A stretch of 10,511 nucleotides of DNA, from positions 1 to 10,511 of the forward strand of contig JAKPAQ010000618.1 in assembly GCA_029779385.1 (NCBI GenBank), read 5' to 3'. The notes beneath the pieces were generated by a model. The model had not been told where the DNA came from. It saw only the letters and a list, made by a program, of their open reading frames with translations, and ran no database searches. This document shows positions 1 through 7,555 of this stretch, piece by piece. The translations under genes were made by a program, and so were the position numbers. Origin of the DNA: Actinomycetes bacterium. GTDB lineage: Bacteria > Actinomycetota > Actinomycetes > Propionibacteriales > Nocardioidaceae. Each line of letters begins with the position of its first letter. Within the stretch, counting starts at the first letter, position 1.

Positions 1-42
1 CCCAACCCGGTGGCGCACGCCGGTTTCTTTATTTCCCTTGCC

Positions 43-48
43 TAGACT
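43..48 (+). promoter_or_regulatory. Candidate -10 element (TAGACT) for the L,D-transpeptidase gene
   Basis: TAGACT fits the actinobacterial TANNNT -10 pattern. Its last T lies 3 nt before the ATG at 52 and 7 nt before the GTG at 55. No Shine-Dalgarno sequence is visible in the 51 bases before the gene, and no good -35 is visible 16-18 nt upstream. If this -10 is real, transcription would start at about 55 and give a leaderless mRNA that begins with the in-frame GTG. The upstream sequence is cut off by the window edge, so a more distant promoter cannot be ruled out. Confidence 0.35.
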
Positions 49-51
49 CGC

Positions 52-1266
52 ATGGTGAAGTTCTCGGATTTTCGACTCGTAGTCGCGTTTTTTGCGGCGC
101 TCGTGCTGGCCTCGTGTACTGCGGGCGACGGCACCGGCAAGAGCCCGCTAACTGCCCTCGCGCAAAAAGATCCTTTGACGATCTCAGTGAGCGTGGCAGA
201 CGGCGCCAGCGCCGTACCTGTTGACGAACGAGTTTTCGTCGATGGGTTTGATGGCCAATTGGAATCTGTGAAGTTGGAGACCGCTGGCCAAGAACCCATC
301 CCCGGAACTATCCACGGTGTTCGTTGGACAGCAGACGAACTGCTGGAGCCAGGCGTCAAATACGTTGTAACCGCCAGCGGTACCGGTGACGACGGAAAGA
401 TTGTGACGAAGCAAACTTCATTCACCACTCAAGCTTTGCCGCTAGATAAACAGACCTATCCTTCGATTGCGCCGCTGGCGGGGGAGACCGTTGGAGTCGG
501 CATGCCGGTGATCGTGAGCTTCGATGTTGCGGTTAAAGACCGAGCAGCGTTCGAGAAGAACATGACGGTAACGGCCACTCCTGCTACCGAGGGCGGTTGG
601 TATTGGTTGAGCGACCACAAAGCACATTGGCGGCCGAAGGATTTTTGGCAGCCCGGCACCCAAGTTTCAGTTGACCTGGCCCTGAACAGCGTGCCCGCAG
701 GCGACGGTGTCTACGGTCAGCAAGATCAACACCTGAGCTTCAAGATTGGCCGATCGGTGGTTTCGGTAGTCGATATCAAGCGGCACACCATGGCCGTAGC
801 TATCGACGGCACTGCGGCGAAGACCATTCCGGTTTCGACTGGAGATGCCAAGAACAAGACCCGCGAAGGCATCAAGGTCGTCATGGAGAAGTTCGCTTCG
901 GTGAACATGGATGCGGCATCTACCGGGGTGGACTCAACTGACCCCGGCTACTACAACCTCTCGGGCGTGAAGTGGGCTATGCGGGTGACCAACACGGGCG
1001 AGTTCATCCATGCCGCTCCCTGGTCTGCCTCCTTCCACGGCCGGGCGAACGTCAGTCACGGTTGTGTCGGGATGAGCACCGAGAACGCCGCGTGGCTTTA
1101 CCGGCAATCAAAGCGCGGTGACGTAATCAAGTTCGTTGGCAGCGGCCGCAAACTAGAGCCGGGGAACGGCTGGACGGACTGGAACCGGTCGTGGGACGAC
1201 TGGCTCCAAGGTTCGGCACTGGCCACCGCCTCCACCGCAGCCACCGCATCGGCTGCTGTGTCCTGA
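52..1266 (+). CDS. Lipoprotein L,D-transpeptidase (Ig-like domains plus YkuD catalytic domain)
   Basis: This enzyme forms 3-3 (mDAP-mDAP) cross-links in peptidoglycan and acts outside the membrane. The 404-aa product starts with a lipoprotein signal: basic start, hydrophobic core and lipobox LAS-C with the lipidated Cys at 22. Two Ig-like beta domains follow (about 41-127 and 132-232), then the YkuD catalytic domain (about 233-365). The active-site signature is complete: His320 (FIHAAPW), then SHGCVG with Ser335, His336 and the nucleophile Cys338. The tail has the Trp-rich subdomain (GWTDWNRSWDDW, 373-384) seen after the catalytic domain in LdtMt2-type enzymes, and ends in an Ala/Ser/Thr-rich low-complexity stretch. 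Length and domain order match the mycobacterial Ldt family. The start is ATG 52 or GTG 55; they differ by one residue and no Shine-Dalgarno decides. The gene is separated from the pst operon by a PHO box and promoter, so joint regulation is not indicated. Confidence 0.93.
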   Translation: MVKFSDFRLVVAFFAALVLASCTAGDGTGKSPLTALAQKDPLTISVSVADGASAVPVDERVFVDGFDGQLESVKLETAGQEPIPGTIHGVRWTADELLEPGVKYVVTASGTGDDGKIVTKQTSFTTQALPLDKQTYPSIAPLAGETVGVGMPVIVSFDVAVKDRAAFEKNMTVTATPATEGGWYWLSDHKAHWRPKDFWQPGTQVSVDLALNSVPAGDGVYGQQDQHLSFKIGRSVVSVVDIKRHTMAVAIDGTAAKTIPVSTGDAKNKTREGIKVVMEKFASVNMDAASTGVDSTDPGYYNLSGVKWAMRVTNTGEFIHAAPWSASFHGRANVSHGCVGMSTENAAWLYRQSKRGDVIKFVGSGRKLEPGNGWTDWNRSWDDWLQGSALATASTAATASAAVS

Positions 1267-1287
1267 TCGGCTCAGGTAGACCTAGAT

Positions 1288-1320
1288 GTCCGCCTAGGAT
1301 TCACGGTCCGTTCATCTAAG
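1288..1320 (+). promoter_or_regulatory. PHO box: three 11-nt direct repeat units upstream of pstC
   Basis: Three consecutive 11-nt units begin at 1288 (GTCCGCC), 1299 (ATTCACG) and 1310 (GTTCATC). Compared with the actinobacterial PhoP consensus GTTCACC, they match at 5, 5 and 6 of 7 positions. Exact 11-nt spacing is the defining feature of the PhoP operator described in Streptomyces. The position just before pstC is where PhoP activation under phosphate starvation is expected. A second box with the same geometry lies at 8472-8504, which strengthens the call. Binding by PhoP is inferred. Confidence 0.72.
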
Positions 1321-1347
1321 ACACCTTTTCTACCCAGTTGGGCACTC

Positions 1348-1353
1348 TAGATT
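1348..1353 (+). promoter_or_regulatory. Candidate -10 element (TAGATT) of the pst operon
   Basis: TAGATT matches TATAAT at 4 of 6 positions and fits TANNNT. It starts 38 nt after the start of the last PHO-box unit, exactly as TAGCGT does at the second PHO box. Transcription would begin near 1360, leaving a leader of about 34 nt before the GTG at 1394. The 27-nt gap from box to -10 is longer than in classical E. coli pho promoters, and no clear -35 is visible, as expected for an activator-dependent promoter. Confidence 0.45.
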
Positions 1354-1384
1354 CTCTTCGTTGTCATCAACAGATGAGTCTCGT

Positions 1385-1390
1385 GGAGGA
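1385..1390 (+). promoter_or_regulatory. Shine-Dalgarno GGAGGA that selects the pstC start
   Basis: GGAGGA is a near-perfect anti-16S match lying 3-4 nt before the in-frame GTG at 1394. The spacing is short but usable. It lies inside the coding frame opened by the TTG at 1361, so it argues for GTG 1394 over TTG 1361 as the pstC start. Confidence 0.6.
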
Positions 1391-1393
1391 TTT

Positions 1394-2407
1394 GTGTCAA
1401 CCGTTGTACCGACCCGCGCCCCTGGCGCGCCCGCGGCAACCCCACGCAGCATCGCCGGGGGACATGCGGGCGCAGATCGGGTGTTTGTGGTCGCTATGCG
1501 AGCGACCGCCACCACTGTTCTGCTGATCACCGGCGGGATTGGTCTGTTTCTAGCGTGGCAGGCCGTGCCGACGCTGCGCCGCTACGGTTTCTCCTTCTTC
1601 ACCGAGACTCAGTGGGAGCCTGATGCCGACGTAGTTGGCATCGGTTCAGTTCTAGTGGGCACATTTTCGGTGGCCCTGGTTGCGCTGGTCGTGGCCTTCC
1701 CGCTGGCCCTGGCTACTGCGCTATATATCAACGAGTACGCGCCGGCTCGGTTTAGTGGAATGTTGGTTTCGCTAGTCGATCTGATGGCTGCGGTACCGAG
1801 CATCATCTACGGCCTTTGGGGTTTCTTCCTGATGCAGCCGCATGCGAGCGCAGTTGCCCTGTGGCTGCATCAGCACTTGGGGTTTCTGCCGTTCTTTCGC
1901 GTCCATGCCGACCCGAACGCTGCGGTTTGGGAACAGAGCAGATATACCGCTTCGGCCTTTATCGCCGGACTTGCCGTCGCGATGATGGTGATTCCAATGG
2001 CGTGCGCCGTGATGCGACAAGTATTTAGCCAAGCCCCACTCGGCGAGCGCGAAGCGGCCTACGCCCTTGGCGCGACGAAGTGGGGCGTCATCAAATCGGT
2101 CGTCTTGCCGTTCGGTCGCGGCGGAATCATCGGCGGCACGATGCTCGGCCTCGGCCGCGCGCTGGGTGAAACGATCGCGGTGCTGTTGATTATTTCGCCG
2201 GCGTTTGTGCTCAAATTCCGCATGTTGGAGATCGGCACAAACACGGTCTCGGCGCTTATCGCTGGACGTTTTGGCGAGGCCAACGGCGGGCAACTCTCGG
2301 CACTGTTGACCGCAGGGTTCGTGCTGTTCGTCATCACGCTGATCATCAATACCTTGGCCGCGATCGTCGTCGCTAGGAGTCGCTCTGGCGCTGGGACGGA
2401 CGCATGA
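1394..2407 (+). CDS. pstC: Phosphate ABC transporter permease PstC
   Basis: PstC is one of the two membrane subunits of the high-affinity phosphate importer and pairs with PstA. From GTG 1394 the product is 337 aa, close to the family's usual 300-340. A cytoplasmic N-terminus of about 33 residues precedes TM1 (about 37-58). The segment after it (FFTETQWEP, 68-76) is typical of PstC, and further helices follow at about 81-110, 125-147, 188-207, 245-273 and 300-326. The EAA loop that contacts the ATPase is clear at about 218-239 (EREAAYALGATKWGVIK), followed by GRALGETIAVL at 254-264. The GTG start is favoured by the GGAGGA just before it; the frame is open back to a TTG at 1361, and an ATG at 1496 would cut into TM1. 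The stop overlaps the pstA start by 4 nt. The PHO box upstream suggests induction by phosphate starvation. Confidence 0.95.
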   Translation: MSTVVPTRAPGAPAATPRSIAGGHAGADRVFVVAMRATATTVLLITGGIGLFLAWQAVPTLRRYGFSFFTETQWEPDADVVGIGSVLVGTFSVALVALVVAFPLALATALYINEYAPARFSGMLVSLVDLMAAVPSIIYGLWGFFLMQPHASAVALWLHQHLGFLPFFRVHADPNAAVWEQSRYTASAFIAGLAVAMMVIPMACAVMRQVFSQAPLGEREAAYALGATKWGVIKSVVLPFGRGGIIGGTMLGLGRALGETIAVLLIISPAFVLKFRMLEIGTNTVSALIAGRFGEANGGQLSALLTAGFVLFVITLIINTLAAIVVARSRSGAGTDA

Positions 2408-3492
2408 GCACCTCAGTTGTTCGACCGGAACCGGCCATCGCCCAACCGCCGACGAAAACCCGGGCACTGGCAACTGTCACCGCTGAAGATCGTTTCGTCG
2501 AGCTCGGTTCGTGGGTGGGTGGATTTGCCCTCGCCTGGCTCCTGAACACGAAACTATTGCCATGGTCGGGCGGCTTGGCGTTGGCGCTGACCACAATCGT
2601 GGCCGGACTGGTAGTACTGGCCGTTGCCACCTCGATTACCGAGCCGCGGCCGGTGGTCGTTGATCGCGTCGTAGCCGCATTGATCCACGTTGGGGCACTA
2701 ATCGTTGGGCTGGCGTTGCTGTCGACGATCGTCTTCATCTTGGTGCGTGGATTTGCCGCACTGCCTCACGTGGCGCTGCTTACTCAAGACATGTCCGGCG
2801 TCGGACCCAGGGACGATTTCAATCGTGGGGGCATTCTGCATGCGATCGTCGGTTCGCTGATTCAAGTTGGCATTGCCATCGTGATCACGGTTCCGCTGGG
2901 TATCGGCACAGCCGTATTCATGACCGAAGTCGGCGGAAAATACGCCAGGATCGTGCGCACGGTGGTTGAAGCGATGACTGCTTTGCCCTCAATCGTCGCC
3001 GGACTGTTCATCTACACGGTCATGATCGTCACTCTTGGTCTTTCGCGATCCGGTTTGGCGGCTTCGTTGGCGCTGGCGGTGATGATGCTGCCGATTATTG
3101 CTCGCGCCTCAGACGTCGTCCTGTCGGTGGTGCCAGGCGGTCTGCGTGAAGCCAGTTTGGCGTTGGGCGCCTCCAGATGGCGAACCGTCTGGCATGTGGT
3201 GCTGCCGACCGCGCGGCCCGGCCTTGCGACCGCGCAGATTTTGGGTGTTGCTCGTGGAATCGGCGAAACCTCGCCTGTGCTGCTCACTTCGGGCGCGGCC
3301 GGATTCCTCGTACTTAATCCGACCGACGGCGTGATGAACTCACTGCCGCTATTTATCTACACGACCGTGCGAAGCGGCGAGCCGATGTATATCGCTCGTG
3401 CGTTTGCGGCCGCGACTGTCTTGTTGTTTATCGTGCTGATCCTGTTCGTGATGACTCGGTATCTAGCTCGCCCACGAAAGGGTTCCAGATGA
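2404..3492 (+). CDS. pstA: Phosphate ABC transporter permease PstA
   Basis: PstA is the second channel subunit of the phosphate importer. The 362-aa product is longer than E. coli PstA (about 296 aa) because of an N-terminal extension with two likely extra membrane helices (about 35-50 and 56-76). The conserved core follows, with helices near 88-116, 146-173, 190-210, 214-235, 270-298 and 332-353. PstA signatures are DFNRGGILHAIVGSL (138-152), MTALPSIVAGLFIY (191-204), the EAA loop LREASLALGASRWRTVW (247-263) and ARGIGETSPVLLT (283-295). The start ATG overlaps the pstC stop (ATGA), and the stop overlaps the pstS start in the same way, so translation is probably coupled. No pstB ATPase gene follows, which is unusual, because pstB normally comes next. 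Confidence 0.95.
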   Translation: MSTSVVRPEPAIAQPPTKTRALATVTAEDRFVELGSWVGGFALAWLLNTKLLPWSGGLALALTTIVAGLVVLAVATSITEPRPVVVDRVVAALIHVGALIVGLALLSTIVFILVRGFAALPHVALLTQDMSGVGPRDDFNRGGILHAIVGSLIQVGIAIVITVPLGIGTAVFMTEVGGKYARIVRTVVEAMTALPSIVAGLFIYTVMIVTLGLSRSGLAASLALAVMMLPIIARASDVVLSVVPGGLREASLALGASRWRTVWHVVLPTARPGLATAQILGVARGIGETSPVLLTSGAAGFLVLNPTDGVMNSLPLFIYTTVRSGEPMYIARAFAAATVLLFIVLILFVMTRYLARPRKGSR

Positions 3493-5069
3493 TTGTCAAT
3501 CTTCGCCGAGGACGAATCTCGCGGCTTGGATTTGCCGCCGCGATCGTCGCACTCCTCACGCTTTCTTTTAGTCGTCCGGCCGAGGCTGCATATGCCCAAA
3601 TCGAGGGTTCGGGTTCCACTTGGTCTGAGGTGATCGTCCAGCAGTGGATCGCTGACGTGAATGCCAACGGCATGAAGGTCACCTATAACGGCGGTGGTTC
3701 GTCTCAAGGCCGCAAAGCGTTCGCGCAGAACGTGACGGACTTTGGCATCACGGAGATCCCGTATCAGGGCAAGGACGAGTACGGAAACGCCGACACCGCG
3801 GGCAACCGCGAGTTCGCCTACATGCCGATCATCGCCGGCGGCACCGCGTTCTCCTACCAGATTCGCATTGGCGGAAAGCTGGTGAAGAATCTGAGGCTGT
3901 CGGGCGATACGTTGGCGAAAATCTTCACCAACAAGATCACCAACTGGAACGATCCGGCGATCGCCAAGGACAACAACGGCCGCAAATTCCCCTCGCTGAA
4001 AATCATCCCGGTCGTTCGCTCAGACGGCTCGGGCACGACGGCACAGTTCACCAGGTGGATGGATGCTCAGCATTCGGCGACTTGGCGCGGCTACTTTGGC
4101 AAGTCCGGGCTCACGTCCTACTACCCGCGAAAAGGCAACATGATTGCGGCAGCCGGATCTGACCAGGTAATGAATACGATTGCCGGCGCGGCCGGTAATG
4201 GGACGATCGGATACGTCGAGTACTCCTTCCCGGTAAACAAGAAGTTCCCGGTCGTGAAGATGCTCAACAAGGCCGGCTACTTTGTTGAACCGACGCAATA
4301 CAACGTCGCCGTTGCGTTGACGAAAGCCCGGATCAACCAAGACAAGGGCTCTGATAAGTACCTGACGCAGATTCTTGACGGCGTCTATTCGGCCACTGAT
4401 CCGAGGACTTACCCGCTGTCCTCGTATTCCTACATGTTGCTGCCTACCGGCTCGGCAGATCGTCGGATGACGACCCAAAAGCGGCAGACGCTTGCTGACT
4501 TCATGTTCTATTCGCTTTGCGAAGGGCAATCCAAAGCCGGCGCGTATGGGTACTCGCCGTTGCCGTTGAACCTGGTCAAGGCCGGATTCGACCAACTTAA
4601 GTTACTTAAGACCGCGGATTCGCAGGTTCAGATTGACGGCCGTGACGTCAAGAAGTGCAACAATCCGACCTTCGTCTCGGGGGACTTGTCGAAAAACAAA
4701 CTCGCCCAGATCGCTCCCCAACCCGCCTCCTGCGACAAGGTCGGCGCTGGCCCATGTACCGGCGGAACGGGGGAGGCGCCAACGACAGTTGGTGACGCGA
4801 AATCTACGGGTACCTCTGCGGGTTCCACTAGCGGCGCAGGTCCGGACCCGGCCGCGGGCGTCGATGCCGGGACGGTTTCGCCCGATTCGACTGTTGCTGG
4901 CGGCGAACTCACCGGAAATGCCCAAGCGATTCCGGTGGAACTCGCCGCAGCCAGACCGGGCGAAACGCGCATCTTTGGCACTGTCGCGGCAGTTGAACTC
5001 CTGGCGATCATCCTTATCCCAGGTGCGGTGGCGGCGTTTCTTCGCCGGCGATCAAAGGTCGTGAAGTGA
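3489..5069 (+). CDS. pstS: Phosphate-binding protein PstS with a C-terminal membrane anchor
   Basis: This is the extracytoplasmic phosphate receptor that feeds PstCA. The 526-aa product has a signal peptide (hydrophobic 14-28, likely cleavage after AEA at 33) and no lipobox Cys. The type 2 periplasmic-binding fold spans about 36-375. Phosphate-contact motifs are GSGST (40-44), GGGSSQG (68-74) and RSDGSGTT (177-184), which keeps the equivalents of E. coli Arg135, Asp137, Ser139, Gly140 and Thr141. GYVEYS (241-246) and the late YSPLPLN (355-361) are also typical. At the position of E. coli Asp56 (DFGASD) it has DFGITE, giving Glu89. After the fold come a Gly/Ser/Thr-rich linker (about 421-480), a hydrophobic helix (about 496-517) and a basic tail RRRSK, so it is tethered by its C-terminus and not by a lipid. 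A Shine-Dalgarno AAAGGG (3477-3482) precedes the ATG, which overlaps the pstA stop. Confidence 0.9.
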   Translation: MIVNLRRGRISRLGFAAAIVALLTLSFSRPAEAAYAQIEGSGSTWSEVIVQQWIADVNANGMKVTYNGGGSSQGRKAFAQNVTDFGITEIPYQGKDEYGNADTAGNREFAYMPIIAGGTAFSYQIRIGGKLVKNLRLSGDTLAKIFTNKITNWNDPAIAKDNNGRKFPSLKIIPVVRSDGSGTTAQFTRWMDAQHSATWRGYFGKSGLTSYYPRKGNMIAAAGSDQVMNTIAGAAGNGTIGYVEYSFPVNKKFPVVKMLNKAGYFVEPTQYNVAVALTKARINQDKGSDKYLTQILDGVYSATDPRTYPLSSYSYMLLPTGSADRRMTTQKRQTLADFMFYSLCEGQSKAGAYGYSPLPLNLVKAGFDQLKLLKTADSQVQIDGRDVKKCNNPTFVSGDLSKNKLAQIAPQPASCDKVGAGPCTGGTGEAPTTVGDAKSTGTSAGSTSGAGPDPAAGVDAGTVSPDSTVAGGELTGNAQAIPVELAAARPGETRIFGTVAAVELLAIILIPGAVAAFLRRRSKVVK

Positions 5070-7555
5070 TGACTAGAATTGTGCGATTCTTGTTCGCCGG
5101 GCTTTTGACCTTGGCGCTAGTTAACGTCGTTCCGCTTTCTGCCGACGCTAGCGAAGACAGTTCAGTGACTCGTACTAAGAAGGTTTCGCGAACCTTCGAA
5201 ATCGACGGTGAACGGGTGACCGTGAGCGAAAACACCGTGAAGGTGACCGTCGATCACACGAAGAACTTGCGTGGCCGTGAGCGGGTCCAAATCAATTGGT
5301 CAGGAGCACGACCCAGTGGCGGGCGGGCATCGAGCCCGTTTGGCGAACGAGCGATGGCTCAGGAATATCCGGTTGTAATTTTGCAATGCCGCGGCGTCGA
5401 TGATGAGTCGTTGCCGGCCGCTGAGCGGCTGAGCCAGCAGACGTGTTGGACTTCGACTTCACAGCAGCGTTTCCGGTCCAGCAGCGAACGATTGGCAATT
5501 TGGCGCCGAGACCCGTACGCGGCGGCGGCCGAACGTACCCAAAAGAGCGGAATTGACCCGTTCCCTACCAGTGGCTGTGACGACGCACCTAGCTTCTCGG
5601 CCCGCGCTATTGGATTCATCGCGGCCAGCGGGAAAGTATTCAACTCGTGCAGTTCTGACTCGATGGCCCCTGAGGCTGCCGTAGACGCGGCGCTTCCACC
5701 GGCCGAACAGGCCGCATTCACCGGCACGGACGGAACTGGCTCCACAAGTTTCGAAGTCCGAACTGCGACCGAGAACGGTTCACTCGGCTGCAGCGACCAA
5801 GTCGCCTGTTCGATCGTTGTCATTCCGATTGAGGGTGTTAGCTGCAGCGAGGGCGACAGTGTCTGCCAGCAGTCAGGCCGTTTCGCACCAGGTTCGAGCA
5901 ACTTTGCCAGCGAGGGCGTCGATGCAGCGGTCTCCCCGGTGTATTGGTGGACTGAATCGAACTGGCGCAACCGAATCAGTATCCCGGTGTCTTTTGGTAC
6001 GGCACCGAACGTTTGTGATGTGCTCGATTCGCGTGCGCCGACCGCGTTCTATGGGTCCGAACTCATTAGCCAAGCGGCGCTACAGTGGGCCCCCGCGTAC
6101 TGCCTGAACAAGAAGCGGTTCAAATTCCAGCACAATCGCATGTCCGATGAAGCGGCATTCACCTTGATGGAGAAGGGTGAGGCGCCAGCGGCCCTAGTTT
6201 CTGGGCGTCGCGAACAGGATCTTGCACAACCGGTGGCTTTCGCGCCAACGGCCATAACTAGCTTTGCGGTTACTTACGTCATTGATCGTCCAGAAAATGC
6301 TGGCGAGTACGAGGGACTTCGCCTTACGCCTCGATTGCTGGCGAAACTGTTGACCCAGTCGTACACCGGTTCGTCATACGGTGCCCAGCACCCCGGAATG
6401 GGCGACAACCCAAGGTCAATCAACCAGGACCCGGAGTTCCGGGCGCTGAATCCGGGGTTGGACACGATTGATCGTGAGGCAGCAGCGTCTTTGCTGAGCC
6501 TGTCGGAGTCGTCGGATGTAATTACTTCGCTGACTTCCTATATCGCCAACGACGCTGAAGCGTCAGCATTTATTGCTGGCAAGGCGGACAAGTGGGGGAT
6601 GGTGGTGAACCCCAGTTACGCGAAGCTGAAGCTCCCGGTAGCTGAGTGGCCACTTCTAGACACTTTCGTTCCCAAATACGAACTCGAATGCCAGCAACAA
6701 ATAAAGACCCCATACTTCACCCAGTTGGCGGCACCGGTTTCCAGTCTTCGGACTATTGCCGAAGCCGTGCTGGACGGCTGGCCGAATGTTCAGACCAAGT
6801 GTGACCGTGCATCGAGCAGCGATCCGTATCGCTTCGGTCGAACTGATCGCCAAGGCGTTGGCGCTCGTTTCCTGATCGGCATAGCGAGCTTAGGTGATGC
6901 CGAGCGGCTTGGACTGAAAACCGCTGGCCTTCGCACGAGTTCAAACACCTGGGTTGTGCCGACCGAAAAGTCGATGGCGGCAGCAATCTCGACCTCCAAG
7001 CCGTCCGCATCGGTGCCAGGCCTTTTCGAAATGACAGCTAAGGGTTTGGCAAAGTCGCCTGCTGCTTACCCCGGCACGATGATCATTTCGACCGCTGCGC
7101 GCACATCCGGCGTTGAGCCGGCGACGGCAGCCAAAGTCGCCCAGTTCATCAAAATCTCTACCTCCGAGGGTCAACGTCGCGGTAGCAGCAACGGCACTTT
7201 GCCTGACGGTTTTCTGCCGATTGTGAACAGCGGAGCTACCAAGCCGCTCTACGCGGCTGCTCAAAAAAGCGCAGTTCTGATTGCCGCGCAAAAAGGCGTG
7301 CCCGCGCAGAGTGCTCTGCCTGGCTCAGGCGACACAAGTACGCCGTCGATGCAGGTAATCACCCCGGCCGACCCTGATTCACAAATTCAGGCGGGTGCAA
7401 AGCCGGGAGTGACGATGGTGGCGACTCAACCTACCGCGGCTAATACCTCGCGCATTGGTCGGTTGACGTTGCCGATGCTCTTGGTGCTTTGTTTCACCAC
7501 TGCCGCAGCAGCGCCCTTGTTACGACGATTTGCCAGGCTGCGAGCGGCTCACTGA
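5069..7555 (+). CDS. Large exported, membrane-anchored protein with PstS-like C-terminal half
   Basis: I do not recognise a named family. The 828-aa product has a signal peptide (hydrophobic 6-23, likely cut after ADA near 27), a cysteine-rich N-terminal half and a C-terminal helix (about 797-815) with basic tail RRFARLR. Twelve cysteines lie outside the helix (107, 126, 170, 194, 241, 247, 259, 266, 316, 345, 541, 578), an even number that suits disulfide bonds. From about 387 it resembles a type 2 binding protein: AFAPTAITSFAVTYVID, then LRLTPRLLAKLLTQSYTG (417-434), as in PstS lobes, and a late AYPGTMI (666-672) with LPDGFLPI (711-718), which parallels the PstS end. A Pro/Ser/Thr-rich linker (about 744-795) precedes the anchor. 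The start is ATG 5069 or GTG 5066: AAAGG at 5054-5058 is 7 nt from the GTG and 10 from the ATG, a difference of one residue. It overlaps pstS upstream and the sortase-fold gene downstream. I infer a role in phosphate or phosphoester capture beside PstS. Confidence 0.75.
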   Translation: MTRIVRFLFAGLLTLALVNVVPLSADASEDSSVTRTKKVSRTFEIDGERVTVSENTVKVTVDHTKNLRGRERVQINWSGARPSGGRASSPFGERAMAQEYPVVILQCRGVDDESLPAAERLSQQTCWTSTSQQRFRSSSERLAIWRRDPYAAAAERTQKSGIDPFPTSGCDDAPSFSARAIGFIAASGKVFNSCSSDSMAPEAAVDAALPPAEQAAFTGTDGTGSTSFEVRTATENGSLGCSDQVACSIVVIPIEGVSCSEGDSVCQQSGRFAPGSSNFASEGVDAAVSPVYWWTESNWRNRISIPVSFGTAPNVCDVLDSRAPTAFYGSELISQAALQWAPAYCLNKKRFKFQHNRMSDEAAFTLMEKGEAPAALVSGRREQDLAQPVAFAPTAITSFAVTYVIDRPENAGEYEGLRLTPRLLAKLLTQSYTGSSYGAQHPGMGDNPRSINQDPEFRALNPGLDTIDREAAASLLSLSESSDVITSLTSYIANDAEASAFIAGKADKWGMVVNPSYAKLKLPVAEWPLLDTFVPKYELECQQQIKTPYFTQLAAPVSSLRTIAEAVLDGWPNVQTKCDRASSSDPYRFGRTDRQGVGARFLIGIASLGDAERLGLKTAGLRTSSNTWVVPTEKSMAAAISTSKPSASVPGLFEMTAKGLAKSPAAYPGTMIISTAARTSGVEPATAAKVAQFIKISTSEGQRRGSSNGTLPDGFLPIVNSGATKPLYAAAQKSAVLIAAQKGVPAQSALPGSGDTSTPSMQVITPADPDSQIQAGAKPGVTMVATQPTAANTSRIGRLTLPMLLVLCFTTAAAAPLLRRFARLRAAH

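Noticed and set aside
1281..1298. Inverted repeat CCTAG/CTAGG after the L,D-transpeptidase gene as a terminator
   Set aside because: The stem has only 5 bp, no T run follows, and it overlaps the first PHO-box unit.
1772..2473. A 233-aa open frame on the - strand across pstC and the start of pstA
   Set aside because: It lies opposite clear PstC coding sequence, its product is Arg/Asp/Gln-rich without domains, and no ribosome binding site or promoter is seen. It is a shadow of the G+C-rich codons.
4020..4595. A 191-aa open frame on the - strand within pstS
   Set aside because: It is antisense to conserved PstS motifs and has no start signals or recognisable domain.
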